Notes: generated from the letters alone by a model not told the origin. Counted from the stretch's first letter, positions 18,249 through 28,177 are shown. The stretch: 64,000 nt of DNA from Bacteroidia bacterium (GCA_027493955.1 JAOSJT010000001.1:3521131-3585130), one strand, 5' to 3'. Numbers and translations are program-made.

Positions 18249-20369
18249 ATGCCCGACACAATAATCACACGCGAAAAAACCGCCGACATTCCGGATCTGT
18301 CCACGCTGCCTCAGGATGGGGGATCCGAATTCAATCGCCTGGTCTTTACCTCCAGTCCCTACCTGCTGCAACACGCACGAAATCCCGTTGATTGGTATCC
18401 GTGGGGAAACGAGGCCTTCGATCGCGCACTGCATGAAGATAAACCCGTATTCCTCTCTATCGGCTACTCTACCTGTCACTGGTGCCATGTGATGGAGCAC
18501 GAAAGCTTCGAAGATATATCTGTCGCCACCTTGCTGAACGAACACTACATCGCGATCAAGGTTGACAGGGAAGAACGGCCCGATATCGATCATATTTACA
18601 TGACGGTTTGTCAGGCCATGACAGGATCGGGCGGTTGGCCTCTCAGCGTTTTTCTCACACCGGACAAGCTTCCTTTTTTCGCGGGGACGTACTATCCGAG
18701 AGAAGACCGCCACGGACGCCCCGGTTTTATCCGCATTCTCAAGGCCTTGCATGATGCCTGGAAAAATGAACGTCATCGGGTTACCTCCATCGGGACGGAG
18801 CTCCGCGACCGACTTCGAGCCGCGTCGGCCCGGAACGCAGGCGCGTTGCCGGCAGACATGGTGCAACTCGCGGTTCGGGCGTTCACGCATTCGTATGACT
18901 CCGTGTTCGGGGGCTTCGGAAACGCCCCGAAATTTCCGATGGGCCATACTCTCAGCTTTTTACTCCGCAGAGCACACGCAGCAAACGACGACAATTTGCT
19001 CGCGATATGCGAACACACTCTCCGCCGTATGTACGACGGTGGCATCTGGGATCACCTCGGTGGCGGCTTTTGCCGGTATTCTACCGACCGGCGATGGCTC
19101 GTACCGCATTTCGAAAAAATGCTGTACAACAACGCTCTTCTGCTCATGACCTATGCGGAAGCCTGGGCCGTAACCCGCAATGTCCGCTACGAGCAGGTCT
19201 GCCGTGGCATCGCTGCCTATGTGCGTGAATATATGACCGATGCATCCGGAGTGTTTTTTTCGGCGGAGAATGCGGATAGCGAGGGTGAGGAGGGGCGGTT
19301 CTACGTCTTCACTCGTCAGGAATTCCGCTCCGTGGTTGGATCCCGCTACGCTCCGATGCTCTGCGAATATTTTGGTGTTGAGGAAGCCGGCAATTTCGAG
19401 CATGGTACCAACATTCTTCACATCGCTGTCGATCGCAACGAGTGGGAACAGCGCCATGGCCTCACACCGGAATTAGCGGACAGCATTCTTGCTGCGGCAC
19501 TCTCCGCGCTCAAAGACGCAAGAGCAAAACGTGTCCATCCTTCGCTCGACGACAAAATCCTGACTTCCTGGAACGGACTCATGATTGCAGGTCTGGCGAT
19601 GGCTGGACGTATTCTCCGGGATGATGAAATGCTTCAATCCGCTGTCCGTGCTGCCGACACACTACTCGGGCACATGATAACCCATGATAGACGATTGCTC
19701 CATCGTCTGAGAGGAAACGATGCGGGAATCAGCGGTTTTCTGGAGGATTATACCTTCCTGATCTGGGGTCTCATCGAGCTGCATCAGGCGACGTTGGAAC
19801 TGCGCTACCTCGAGCAAGCCGTGATGCTGGCCGAGCATATGCTTCTCTCTTTCGAAGATGATGACTCGCGCGCGCTGCGTTTCTCCGCGCGTGATGGTGA
19901 GGCCTTGATCGCCGACACAATCGATCTCCACGACGGAGCCATACCATCAGGCAACGGTGCCGCCGCTTATGTGCTCGTCCGTCTGGCGCGAATTACAGGC
20001 CGCGTGGAGTTCGAACAGCGGGCCGAGGACATTCTGAAATCGGCGGCATCCTCCATCTCGGCGTATCCAACCGGTTCCGCGGTCTTTCTCATGGCCCTGG
20101 ATTTGATGGAGGGAGAGAGCGTCGATCTCGTCCTCTCAGGTGGCCAGATCGGTGAGTTCCTCTCGGTTCTGGACTCTACATGGAATCCGCGTATGCACGT
20201 ACTGCATCGCCCGGAGGGGGAAGAGGCAGAGCGCCTCGCACGAATTGCGCCTTTCACCGCTGCACTCGTCCCGAAAGACGGAAAAACCACCGCATACGTT
20301 TGCAGAAATTTTGCCTGCGATCAACCCGTCATGACTGCAGCGGAGTTACGGGCAAGTCTTGCTCTCTGA
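18249..20369 (+). CDS. DUF255 thioredoxin-fold protein (YyaL/SPATA20 family)
   Basis: 706 residues. The N-terminal thioredoxin-like DUF255 domain (about 25-190) carries the family signature [17 protein letters not shown] with its CxxC, then [12 protein letters not shown] and [12 protein letters not shown]. The rest is an (alpha/alpha)6 glycosidase-like barrel, seen here as [29 protein letters not shown] and [11 protein letters not shown]. The biochemical role of this conserved family is unsettled. The ATG at 18249 fits the family N-terminus; the frame is open further upstream to 18105, but that part is Cys-rich noise. No Shine-Dalgarno site is visible. Confidence 0.92.
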   Translation: MPDTIITREKTADIPDLSTLPQDGGSEFNRLVFTSSPYLLQHARNPVDWYPWGNEAFDRALHEDKPVFLSIGYSTCHWCHVMEHESFEDISVATLLNEHYIAIKVDREERPDIDHIYMTVCQAMTGSGGWPLSVFLTPDKLPFFAGTYYPREDRHGRPGFIRILKALHDAWKNERHRVTSIGTELRDRLRAASARNAGALPADMVQLAVRAFTHSYDSVFGGFGNAPKFPMGHTLSFLLRRAHAANDDNLLAICEHTLRRMYDGGIWDHLGGGFCRYSTDRRWLVPHFEKMLYNNALLLMTYAEAWAVTRNVRYEQVCRGIAAYVREYMTDASGVFFSAENADSEGEEGRFYVFTRQEFRSVVGSRYAPMLCEYFGVEEAGNFEHGTNILHIAVDRNEWEQRHGLTPELADSILAAALSALKDARAKRVHPSLDDKILTSWNGLMIAGLAMAGRILRDDEMLQSAVRAADTLLGHMITHDRRLLHRLRGNDAGISGFLEDYTFLIWGLIELHQATLELRYLEQAVMLAEHMLLSFEDDDSRALRFSARDGEALIADTIDLHDGAIPSGNGAAAYVLVRLARITGRVEFEQRAEDILKSAASSISAYPTGSAVFLMALDLMEGESVDLVLSGGQIGEFLSVLDSTWNPRMHVLHRPEGEEAERLARIAPFTAALVPKDGKTTAYVCRNFACDQPVMTAAELRASLAL

Positions 20370-20395
20370 TATTGCAAGGACAATACCGTCACCGG

Positions 20396-20427
20396 CCCGG
20401 TTTTATCGCCCGTCGATAGGGACCGGG
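20396..20427. terminator. Hairpin between convergent genes
   Basis: CCCGGT (20396-20401) pairs with ACCGGG (20422-20427), and an inner TATCG (20404-20408) pairs with CGATA (20414-20418). It lies midway between the ends of the DUF255 gene and the leftward gene at 20450. No strong T-tract follows on either strand. Confidence 0.45.
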
Positions 20428-20449
20428 TTCTCGTTAAGCGACATCACCT

Positions 20450-20995
20450 TCAACGAAAGCGCACTTCGGCACGCGCGTCTTCTTCGTACACGGCGGAATG
20501 CCCAGCTACCCATTCCCCATTGCGAAGGTACTGCGAAGCCGTGCGCAGCTTGCCGTCGTCACCGAGTGTCGCGGTACTCTTTACTTCGGTAATTCCATTT
20601 TCATTTCCCGTCACGAACTCATGAGCGGTAAAGGAGCGCCCCTCGGCGGTCATCGTCCCGGTCGTGAAAAATCCGGCGGTAGTGAAGTAATAAAATACCA
20701 AGGATTCCTTTTTCTTGTCCCAGAAAATGATGGACTCTCCGCCGTACGCTCCGTCGTTCACCGAATGCAGCGTCCGCACCGCTGTGCCATTTAATGCACG
20801 CTCATAGCGCGCGACGTCAATCGTGGGTGCGCTTGCCCCGGGATCCCCCAGCACACCGCGCCAGGTCTTTCCGAGAAACGGCCTGAACACCTCCAGGTGG
20901 GCATCGAGCGCGGTACCGTCCTGCGCCAGCATTGGTGCTGCAGTACAGAACATGCTGAGAAAAAGGGTAACGACAATTGTATTTCGTGGTTTCAT
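20450..20995 (-). CDS. Secreted hypothetical protein
   Basis: 181 residues with a signal peptide (about 1-24, ending MLAQ). The mature part (LEVFRPFLGKTWRG...YERALNGTAVRTLHS...GGESIIFWDKK) resembles the small beta-barrel/lipocalin-like proteins grouped as DUF1579-type. The resemblance is weak and no function is assigned. The start at 20995 has GGAG eight bases upstream; the extended frame to 21091 is not protein-like. The S46 peptidase gene ends 116 bp upstream on the same strand. Confidence 0.7.
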   Translation of the reverse strand: MKPRNTIVVTLFLSMFCTAAPMLAQDGTALDAHLEVFRPFLGKTWRGVLGDPGASAPTIDVARYERALNGTAVRTLHSVNDGAYGGESIIFWDKKKESLVFYYFTTAGFFTTGTMTAEGRSFTAHEFVTGNENGITEVKSTATLGDDGKLRTASQYLRNGEWVAGHSAVYEEDARAEVRFR

Positions 20996-21111
20996 TGGTA
21001 TTCTCCGATTGTTGGAAAGAAAAAGTAACACCCGACATCCGGAAAGAAAAGAGCGGGTTGGATTCCCGCTCTTCACGCTCTGTCGACTCACGGCTGTGCA
21101 ACTCTGGCGTT

Positions 21112-23271
21112 CTATTTACGCGCGTTTTCCAGCTCCTGGATAATGCGATCCATGCGATAGATGTGCTTCAGGGATTCGAAGATACCGGCGGAATGAACAG
21201 AGATGGTCCGGTTGCCCTTGTCTTCCGCGAAGATGAACTCACCGGGTAGACTCTCGATATTCCCGTCGAACGCGCATCCGACAATTTCCTTGCGAATGTT
21301 GATCACCGGGCTGCCGCTGTTCCCGCCGATGATGTCTGCTGTGGAAACGAAGTTGAATGGTGTGGCGAGATCAAAGCTCGGTGGAGGATTTTTCCAGCGC
21401 GGCGGCAGGTCCCATGCATTGCCGCTCATCATCGCATCGAATGCGCCGTCGCTGTCCTTGAAGGAGTGATAACGATCATACATCCCGTAAAAGGTAGTGT
21501 ATGCAGGGGCTACAGTGCCGTTGTACGAGTACCCTTGAACAACCCCATCCGAAATGCGGAGGGAAAACGTCGCATCGGGTGGATAGGAGGTGCCATAGAC
21601 ATCGTACAGCGCCCGACCCATTCGCTCCCTCTGCGTTTCGAGTGCTTGCGCGAGCTCACGTTGCCGCGCCGCTGCGTTATCGTAACGAGGTTGCATCGCC
21701 AGGGCGAGACGAAGGAAGGGGTCCTGTGATCGCTTCAACGCCTCGCTTCCTCCCGTAAGCAGTGTCTCGAGCGCGGCTCCGTCACCGAGTATTGAAGATT
21801 CGAGCATTTCCGTGGCGAGACGTTCGCCGCTCCGCGATCCGAACTGCGATCGGATGATATCATCCTTTTCCCCGAGCATGTCCCGCATCAATGCGAGTTG
21901 TCGCTCGAGGACCAGGCGTTCGATATCGGCGTCGAACTGCACTGCTTCGGTGAGCGCCGAGCGCATTTTCTGCAGGCCCTCTCCTTTGAACGCGCTCGAT
22001 CGTTCGCTTTCCTCCTTCTCGCTTTCCGTTATCCAGCGCACTATCGCTGCGGCCCTCTCCGCATGAGCGCTGACACCGAGTCCAGCTGGTCTCAGGGCAT
22101 ACAAATCCGGAGCGACAGCTCGTTGTGCGGTAATCAGTCCGGCAATGTTTTCCCAGAGGTCTGTATAGCGTGGTGCCAGCGTGGAATTCTTTTTCACGTC
22201 TGCTTGAAATTTCGCGTCAAAATCCCGGCGTCGCTGCATCAGCACATCGTCGCGTAATCCTGCAAGGCGGCCGCCATAAATTTCCTGGGCATTGTTGATC
22301 CCGAATATCTCGTCAAAGTATGCGGCGTCGTGCTTGTCCTTATTCTTCTGTAACCACTGCTCGAGTATATGCTTACGGTCTGTCAGAAGCCGATAGGTAA
22401 ATGGGACACGCATATCCCGATCAAATTCCAGCATGGATGCTGTTACCAGACGACCCGTGCGACCCGGATTGCCAACCACGAATACTGGTTCACCAATTTG
22501 GCTACCTTTGGGACTCCAGCGGAAGTAGTGTGCTGTCTTCAGCGGCTTTCCATCGTCACCATACACCCGAAACAGGTCGCAATCGAAGGAATAGCGCGGG
22601 TAAGCCCAGAAATCGTACACACCTCCGAAAAAAGCGAATCCGCGTTCGCTGGAAAAGACCAGGCGTACATCGTTGTATCGTTTGTAGAGATACGCAGAGT
22701 ACCTCCCGCCGTGATACAGCGTTACCACCTGGCAGCGTAAACCATCCTTGCTCAGCGATTGCTCCACGGAGGTGATCGTTGCATTGCGTGCACGGAGAGC
22801 GTCTGGTCCCTCCTTGCCTTCCATGGCGGCTTGAATCTGAGAGGTAACGTCGCGTATCTCAACGAGCTGATCGACGAACAAACCTTCCACCTTGCGTTCG
22901 TCCTCTAATCGCAGGGCGACAAATCCGTCACGCAGCAAATCCTCGCCTTCCCGCGTCACCCCCGTCACCGCATCGATCCCGCAATGATAATTGGTCATAA
23001 CCAATCCCTGATCGCTGATAAATGAGGCCGAGCATCCGTTCCCAAAGCGAAGAGCGGAAAGCCGGACATCGTCGAGCCAATCCTGGCCGGGACGAAAATT
23101 ATACAGAGCGGAAAAGTGATCCAATGGCGGATACTCGAAAGTCCACATGGTACCATTATCGAGCCGTGTGGGAGGAGCAGCGTTTTGCTGCGCCCTCGCG
23201 GGAAGCATACCGCAAATGAGAACCACAAGTGTCAGGAGAGGAACTGGATGGAAAACGCGCCTGATGTTCAT
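21112..23271 (-). CDS. S46 family dipeptidyl-peptidase (DPP7/DPP11 type)
   Basis: Periplasmic serine exopeptidase that removes dipeptides from oligopeptides, typical of asaccharolytic or protein-using Bacteroidota. 719 residues with a signal peptide (about 1-27). The catalytic His is in TNYHCGID (His96) and the Ser in GGNSGSP (Ser654), both at the usual places for S46. The position after the FD dipeptide downstream of the serine is Gly (CAFDGN). From what I recall of the family this is the DPP7-like form, with a hydrophobic P1 preference, whereas DPP11 has Arg there. The start at 23271 puts the signal peptide first; the 155 residues of open frame before it are noise. Confidence 0.93.
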   Translation of the reverse strand: MNIRRVFHPVPLLTLVVLICGMLPARAQQNAAPPTRLDNGTMWTFEYPPLDHFSALYNFRPGQDWLDDVRLSALRFGNGCSASFISDQGLVMTNYHCGIDAVTGVTREGEDLLRDGFVALRLEDERKVEGLFVDQLVEIRDVTSQIQAAMEGKEGPDALRARNATITSVEQSLSKDGLRCQVVTLYHGGRYSAYLYKRYNDVRLVFSSERGFAFFGGVYDFWAYPRYSFDCDLFRVYGDDGKPLKTAHYFRWSPKGSQIGEPVFVVGNPGRTGRLVTASMLEFDRDMRVPFTYRLLTDRKHILEQWLQKNKDKHDAAYFDEIFGINNAQEIYGGRLAGLRDDVLMQRRRDFDAKFQADVKKNSTLAPRYTDLWENIAGLITAQRAVAPDLYALRPAGLGVSAHAERAAAIVRWITESEKEESERSSAFKGEGLQKMRSALTEAVQFDADIERLVLERQLALMRDMLGEKDDIIRSQFGSRSGERLATEMLESSILGDGAALETLLTGGSEALKRSQDPFLRLALAMQPRYDNAAARQRELAQALETQRERMGRALYDVYGTSYPPDATFSLRISDGVVQGYSYNGTVAPAYTTFYGMYDRYHSFKDSDGAFDAMMSGNAWDLPPRWKNPPPSFDLATPFNFVSTADIIGGNSGSPVINIRKEIVGCAFDGNIESLPGEFIFAEDKGNRTISVHSAGIFESLKHIYRMDRIIQELENARK

Positions 23272-23476
23272 TGGATGTCCTGCTGGTCCGTTACAGATGC
23301 ACGCCGCTACCGTCGTGTGCGCGGTAGCGGGAGGTGAGATATGTAAATTACGGAAATACGGCAATATGGAGCGCCATACACGACGAATCACCGGCTCACG
23401 ATGAGTGCTTTCCTGGGTAAGCCGGGCGTTGCGCATTTTCCATGCGCTTCGGGAGGACTGACACGGAACGTTCGAT

Positions 23477-24001
23477 TCATTCAACAGGTCTGAACCGCCA
23501 GCTCCGGACCTTTCCACCCTCCGCGTCGGAAATGCTCGCGCGCAGCATGCCATCCGAATCCCGTGCATACTGGATACGCTGCGGGTAATCATGCGTCGGG
23601 TTGATGAATCGCACGAATCCGGGGGCCAGCGAATCGGCGATGAACACCGTTTCCACCTTTCCACCCGGACTGGCGTGAAAATGCAATGCACCATCGCGCT
23701 CCACGATGCGCAGGTACTCGAAAAACGTTTTACCATTCGCGGAGACGTCGCGATGCAATCCGAGCATCATTCCTCCCGAAGGCGCCATCCAGTACTCTTC
23801 CTGCTTCTTGGAACTTCCTTCGTACATCCAATGGCCCGCTAACCACGACAACGAATCAATGGAATTCTGCGCCTGGACCGGTATCGCGCAGACACTGATG
23901 CAAAAGACGACCAGAGACAGCTTCACGGCAAATCGAAACGATTGGTGAACAGTTGTGTTGTGAGTTTTCGCACGCGCGATACTTTCGGTTTCAGCATGCA
24001 C
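23477..24001 (-). CDS. Secreted DUF6265-like protein
   Basis: 174 residues. GTG start at 24001, supported by a perfect AAGGAGG (24012-24018 on the other strand) ten bases upstream. A long N-region of about 26 residues precedes the hydrophobic signal segment, with cleavage near VQAQ. The mature part (LSWLAGHWMYEG...EEYWMAPSGGMMLGLHR...HDYPQRIQYARD) matches the DUF6265 family of small secreted beta-barrel proteins of unknown function. It is the upstream neighbour of the S46 peptidase gene, 205 bp away. Confidence 0.78.
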   Translation of the reverse strand: MHAETESIARAKTHNTTVHQSFRFAVKLSLVVFCISVCAIPVQAQNSIDSLSWLAGHWMYEGSSKKQEEYWMAPSGGMMLGLHRDVSANGKTFFEYLRIVERDGALHFHASPGGKVETVFIADSLAPGFVRFINPTHDYPQRIQYARDSDGMLRASISDAEGGKVRSWRFRPVE

Positions 24002-24134
24002 GAATCCTGTTCCTCCTTGTTATGAAGCAACCGCATATTGGGGTGGAGCACCAAAAGCGAAAATACGGCTTTCCGGATTCGCTCTGTTGCATTTCAATCC
24101 CGTTCAGCATGCGCATCGGCATAAGCCATTGACG

Positions 24135-24941
24135 TCATTTCTTGTAGTAGCGCAACGCTTCCGGCATATGCTTTTGAATATCGGCAATGCGTGTCTGGTC
24201 GGAAGGATGTGTGCTCAGAAATTCCGGAGGTGATCCGCCTCCTTTCTTCGCCGCCATGCGCTGCCAGAAAGCTACTGCTTCATTCGGATCGTACCCGGCC
24301 ATGGCCATGAAAATCAAACCCAGCCTGTCTGCTTCGCTTTCATGCGTGCGGCTGAACGGGAGCAGTACCCCCACCTGAGCTCCGAGACCAAAAGCTGTCA
24401 TGTACAGCGCGCGTGTTTCAGCGGGCTTGTTGGCCAAGGCCTCGTTCAGCGCCATGCCTCCGAGCTGTGTCATCAAACCCTGACTCATGCGTTCATTGCC
24501 GTGCTCCGCGATGGCGTGCGCTATCTCATGCCCCATGACCACAGCCAGACCGTTCTCGCTTTGCGTGATCGGAAGGATGCCCGTGTACACAACCACCTTG
24601 CCGCCGGGCATGCACCAGGCGTTGACCTCGGGACTCTCAATGAGATTGAATTCCCATTGATACCCCTTGAGTTCACCGGACAATCCCTTTTCCGCGAAAT
24701 ACCGTTCCACAGCGCCCCTGATGCCGTTGCCAACCCGGCGCACCATATCCACTTGCTGGGCATTGCTGCTCAGCTTGTTGTTCTTGAGGAACGTACCATA
24801 CTCCTGATAACTCATGGACTGCATGGTCCCGGCGGGGATAATGTTCAGCTGCTTTCTTCCGGTGATGGGAACAGTACTGCACGCGATAAGGATGAGCACC
24901 GCAGCCGAGACAGCGGAAAGTGGCACAATGAAGCGTTTCAT
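24135..24941 (-). CDS. M48 family metalloprotease, lipoprotein (BepA/LoiP-like)
   Basis: 268 residues. Lipobox ILIAC (Cys21), then CSTVPITGRKQL, an opening typical of the bacterial M48 lipoproteins that act on misassembled outer-membrane proteins. Zinc motif GHEIAHAIAEH has HEIAH at about 138-142, and the third ligand Glu is in HESEADRLGL. The C-terminal STHPSDQTRI is also conserved. There is no TPR domain, so it is closer to LoiP/YcaL than to BepA. GGAG is eight bases before the start. Likely periplasmic protein quality control. Confidence 0.9.
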   Translation of the reverse strand: MKRFIVPLSAVSAAVLILIACSTVPITGRKQLNIIPAGTMQSMSYQEYGTFLKNNKLSSNAQQVDMVRRVGNGIRGAVERYFAEKGLSGELKGYQWEFNLIESPEVNAWCMPGGKVVVYTGILPITQSENGLAVVMGHEIAHAIAEHGNERMSQGLMTQLGGMALNEALANKPAETRALYMTAFGLGAQVGVLLPFSRTHESEADRLGLIFMAMAGYDPNEAVAFWQRMAAKKGGGSPPEFLSTHPSDQTRIADIQKHMPEALRYYKK

Positions 24942-25059
24942 AATTTCTCCGTTCTATAAAAAAAGAAAAAATCGGTTTTGTTGCACGCACAACCCAACGA
25001 CGGGGTTTCCGCAGGCGCGCAGAAGCATCCTGGCATGAATCGAAGCCGCCCCCCCCGAC

Positions 25060-25605
25060 TCACTGGCCGAGGCGGCCGGCAAGCGCGGCGAGACGTCCCC
25101 TCCAATACACCTTCATTCTCTCCGCGCTCACTCGATCGGGAAGCTTTTCGTGCTGCACGGAAACTCTGCATCTACCGTTCGCTGTGACAGCGAAATCCAC
25201 AATCACGCGGCTTCCGTCATTCCAGAGAATGCGCAGAGATGCATTTTCCCGTGCAGTGGTGATTTTGAACTTCTCCGTGAGCCAGTACATTCTCTGGCGG
25301 CCATTCTTCCAATGTGCGTAGACATACGATAGATCTGCGGTGAGAGTCTTCGTCACGCTGATCGAGTATCCATCGGCCTTCTCGTGCTTGTCTCGCAACC
25401 CCCGGGCTTGCTCATAGCTGACCGTCACCATCTGCTGCCACCATGCGGAGAGACTCGTACCGTTCTTGAGCAGGGCAACAATCTTGTTGTGAGACAGCTG
25501 TGCCGCCCCTTCGGTGTCCAGGAGCTCGAACCACTCCGCCCAGCGCCTTCCTGTGCGGGCGTGCACGGCTTCGTCTGTAATAGATGGCGCAATACGCAAT
25601 TCCAC
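25060..25605 (-). CDS. DUF4287-like protein
   Basis: About 181 residues. The first ~75 (TGRRWAEWFELLD, LSHNKIVALLKNG, WWQQMVTVSYEQARGLR) match the DUF4287 helical domain. The C-terminal half (ENASLRILWNDGSRVIVDF...SVQHEKLPD) looks like the SRPBCC-type domain often attached to it. Role unknown and presumably cytosolic. The GTG at 25605 is my choice because the 30 residues before it look non-coding; the Shine-Dalgarno evidence is weak. Confidence 0.7.
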   Translation of the reverse strand: MELRIAPSITDEAVHARTGRRWAEWFELLDTEGAAQLSHNKIVALLKNGTSLSAWWQQMVTVSYEQARGLRDKHEKADGYSISVTKTLTADLSYVYAHWKNGRQRMYWLTEKFKITTARENASLRILWNDGSRVIVDFAVTANGRCRVSVQHEKLPDRVSAERMKVYWRGRLAALAGRLGQ

Positions 25606-25909
25606 TCTCGCCGATGTCTCTGGTATATCGTGAAACCTCAATCTACAAAGAAGGCCCGGGCAAATCCAATGCGGCTGCAATACAAAACGAAACACCTTTT
25701 CGCGAGATCGCTGCGGTGGATTGATATCCTCAATTCACAGGGAATCTGCTACCCCTGTCAGAGCCGTTTCGGGCGCGATATCAATACGCTGCTTCTTCAC
25801 TTCGATGCTGATTTGAACTCTACCGTTTTTTTTACCATTATTGCTGTCAAGATAACAGACTCTTTTGCCCTGCTGCCTCGTTGCAATACGCGGATTCAAC
25901 GCCGTCAAA

Positions 25910-25935
25910 ATGGTATACCATTGTCCGTATACCAT
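25910..25935. promoter_or_regulatory. Tandem/inverted operator-like site
   Basis: GTATACCAT occurs twice in direct orientation (25913-25921 and 25927-25935). The same stretch holds ATGGTATA (25910-25917) inverted against TATACCAT (25928-25935), and the 10-bp palindrome TGGTATACCA (25911-25920). It lies 70 bases before the beta-helix gene in an otherwise featureless 399-bp divergent gap (25606-26004). It looks like a site for a dimeric repressor or activator. Confidence 0.45.
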
Positions 25936-26004
25936 CACGAGTCTCACAACGAGGTCACAGAGTACGAAACATCTGACGCACCTTTCACAACATATGAGCG
26001 TACC

Positions 26005-27444
26005 ATGAAAAATCATTCGCACGTCATCTCCTTCGCTCTCGCTCTCTTCCTGCTCCTTTCCGCCGCACCCGAACACCTGTACCCTCAAATTCCCACATCT
26101 CGTGATCTCAAAAAAGCTGTCAAAGACGCCACAAACAGTGCGCGCTCGGCGGGAAAAACCATGGTGGAAACGGCGCCCCCCGTAGACGCACCGGCAAAAC
26201 CCACACCGGGTGGCGGCACGCTCTACGTTTCAATTTCCTCAGGAAACAACAAGAACGACGGAAGCAAGAACAGTCCTCTGAAAAACATTGACAAAGCGAT
26301 CGCTATCGCGAAACCCGGGGATGCGATCCGTATTACCGGTGGACGCTACAGCGGCACGCTCAATGCGGGCTACATCGAAAGCGATAAAGCCGTTCAACTT
26401 TTCGGCAGCTATAATCAGGATTTCTCGCGGCAGGATATTGCCGCTCATCCCACAGTGTTCCAGCCCGACAACGAAAGCGCTCGCTCGAACCGTAAAGCCC
26501 TTCTGAAATTCACGAAGGATGTGGCTGGCACCGTCATCGACCATATCGTCTTCGATATGGGGGAACGAAATGCCTACAGTCCGAAAGAAGGTTTCGTGGA
26601 CGGTGTGGAAGGAGGCCGTATGCTGCAGCCGACAGAGCGTCCCCCGGTGGGCAATTCCACTGTCGGAGAACCGTGCCTCCAATTCATGAGCGCGACCACC
26701 GGCGGAGATGTCATGGTTCAGAATTGCGTCTTCGTGAACGGCGCGAGCTTCGCCCTGCAGGCGGGACATCGCAGCGGGACTTTCACCGTCAGAAACAACA
26801 TATTCGTTGCCAATAAAATGGCCGCAATCGAGATTTACGGCACCTGTGCGAATACCGGCGGACCGAAATCTCTTTCTCTCTGCGGAGACGTCGAAATCGC
26901 GTACAACACAATTCTCTTCACCTGGAGCCGTCTCAAGGACTTCCAGGATATGGGCTATGGGGTGCGTGTTATGACCAAGTGTCAGTATGCCATTCATCAC
27001 AACGTGATCGGTGCGAGCATCCTTGCCGCCGTGGATCATACCCGATTCAACAACAACGAGTGGGTACGTATCGATGACAATATTTTCTTCGTGAATAAGG
27101 ACAAAGATCTGCACTACAGTCCCGCAAGCAATACACGCCTGCGGGTTGACGCATCCGATTTCGGAGATCTCGAAATAGCGAGTGCCAATGGAAATCGCAA
27201 CGAAATTCCTGCAGCCCTTAGGGTGAATAAAGCATACCTCGAGGGATATCTTAGTGCCCGGTACAGTGAACAGGTGGATTACAACCCGGATTCACCGGCA
27301 AATCAGTGGCGTGAGGCAATGGGCTTGAACAAGCAAGGAAAGATCCAATCGTCCGTGTCAATGTTTGCGAATAAATATCCCTGGAAGGATGCGATCGAAC
27401 TTTTCGGCAATCTGCAGGGACACGGTGCTCAGCTGCCCAGATAG
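26005..27444 (+). CDS. Secreted right-handed beta-helix protein
   Basis: 479 residues. Signal peptide (about 1-28), a short Lys/Ala-rich linker and a Pro-rich spacer (APPVDAPAKPTPGGG). Then comes the SSGNNKNDGSKNSPLKNIDKAI start typical of pectate-lyase-like beta-helix (DUF1565/NosD-like) proteins, with repeated strands such as VMVQNCVFVNG, FTVRNNIFVANK and VEIAYNTILFTW. No lyase catalytic motif is recognisable, so it may be a polysaccharide-binding or structural surface protein. I chose the ATG at 26005; the frame is open far upstream (to 25384) over the divergent gene, which is a shadow. Confidence 0.82.
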   Translation: MKNHSHVISFALALFLLLSAAPEHLYPQIPTSRDLKKAVKDATNSARSAGKTMVETAPPVDAPAKPTPGGGTLYVSISSGNNKNDGSKNSPLKNIDKAIAIAKPGDAIRITGGRYSGTLNAGYIESDKAVQLFGSYNQDFSRQDIAAHPTVFQPDNESARSNRKALLKFTKDVAGTVIDHIVFDMGERNAYSPKEGFVDGVEGGRMLQPTERPPVGNSTVGEPCLQFMSATTGGDVMVQNCVFVNGASFALQAGHRSGTFTVRNNIFVANKMAAIEIYGTCANTGGPKSLSLCGDVEIAYNTILFTWSRLKDFQDMGYGVRVMTKCQYAIHHNVIGASILAAVDHTRFNNNEWVRIDDNIFFVNKDKDLHYSPASNTRLRVDASDFGDLEIASANGNRNEIPAALRVNKAYLEGYLSARYSEQVDYNPDSPANQWREAMGLNKQGKIQSSVSMFANKYPWKDAIELFGNLQGHGAQLPR

Positions 27445-27487
27445 GCGACAGGAAACGAAGCTCCAAAATAGCACATTGTGCCAGTGT

Positions 27488-27524
27488 CGTACGGCTGCGG
27501 GATGCTCCATCCCGCAGCCGTACG
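27488..27524. terminator. 15-bp perfect GC-rich hairpin
   Basis: 27488-27502 pairs perfectly with 27510-27524 around a 7-base loop, 44 bases after the beta-helix gene. No T-tract follows, so it is not a canonical intrinsic terminator, but such a stable stem could block RNA decay or act with Rho. Confidence 0.55.
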
Positions 27525-27572
27525 CCCACCATCAGGGATGGCAGCGTGTGCGGAAAGGTAGTGTAACGGAAT

Positions 27573-27586
27573 ATGTTGTACAACAT
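27573..27586. promoter_or_regulatory. 14-bp palindrome upstream of dinB-like gene
   Basis: ATGTTGTACAACAT is a perfect palindrome. A possible -10 (TATATT, 27595-27600) follows nine bases later. Its position just upstream of the DinB-like gene fits an operator. Confidence 0.4.
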
Positions 27587-27625
27587 TCGTTTGTTATATT
27601 CCCTTAGTACTTCCGGAGAACGGCA

Positions 27626-28177
27626 ATGCACCCGCAGCTTCAGCGCATCGATCATGAGCTTCTCGATGCATCACACGCACTGCAGACGTTACGCGACACT
27701 ATCCCGGCCGAACAATGGCGGGTGCGAGTCCATTCCGGTCGCTGGTCCATCGCCGAATGTGTCGCGCATCTCAACCTCACCTCCGAGGCCTTCCTCCCCC
27801 TGCTGAACGTGGCACTGGAAAGTGCCCGCAACCTTGCACAGGCACCTCCCCCGCGGTACAGAATGGACGTCATGGGTTGGCTGCTCTGGCGGATGCTGCC
27901 GCCGCCTGTTCGCATCCGGACCCGAACGACAGCGGCTTTCATCCCGCAATCGCTCGCGGAGGTATCGGAACTCGTCTCCGCCTTTGATAACCTGCAGCTG
28001 CAACTTCATGGCATAGTCCGGGACGCGGAGGGCCTCCCTTTGCAGCAAGTCCGGGTGCGATCACCGTTCAATGAAAAAACGACGTACAACCTTTTCTCTG
28101 CACTGTCTATCCTACCGCGTCACCAGCTACGTCATCTTTGGCAGGCGCAGCAGATTTTTCCCGATGCTATGGAATAA
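27626..28177 (+). CDS. DinB-like (YfiT/DinB_2) putative metal-dependent hydrolase
   Basis: 183 residues forming a four-helix bundle of the DinB superfamily. Potential metal ligands are His in VAHLNLT (about 48) and the two His in PRHQLRHLW near the C-terminus, the usual three-His arrangement. The superfamily includes thiol-dependent enzymes such as bacillithiol transferases; the substrate here is unknown. GGAG lies nine bases before the ATG. Confidence 0.82.
   Translation: MHPQLQRIDHELLDASHALQTLRDTIPAEQWRVRVHSGRWSIAECVAHLNLTSEAFLPLLNVALESARNLAQAPPPRYRMDVMGWLLWRMLPPPVRIRTRTTAAFIPQSLAEVSELVSAFDNLQLQLHGIVRDAEGLPLQQVRVRSPFNEKTTYNLFSALSILPRHQLRHLWQAQQIFPDAME

Noticed and set aside
23272-23736. 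In-frame extension of the S46 peptidase by 155 codons
   Set aside because: It overlaps the next leftward gene in another frame and places a good signal peptide in mid-protein; the family starts at the signal peptide.
25384-26004. In-frame 5' extension of the beta-helix gene by about 207 codons
   Set aside because: It runs over the divergent DUF4287-like gene and its promoter region, reads as noise, and would bury a clear signal peptide that starts at 26005.
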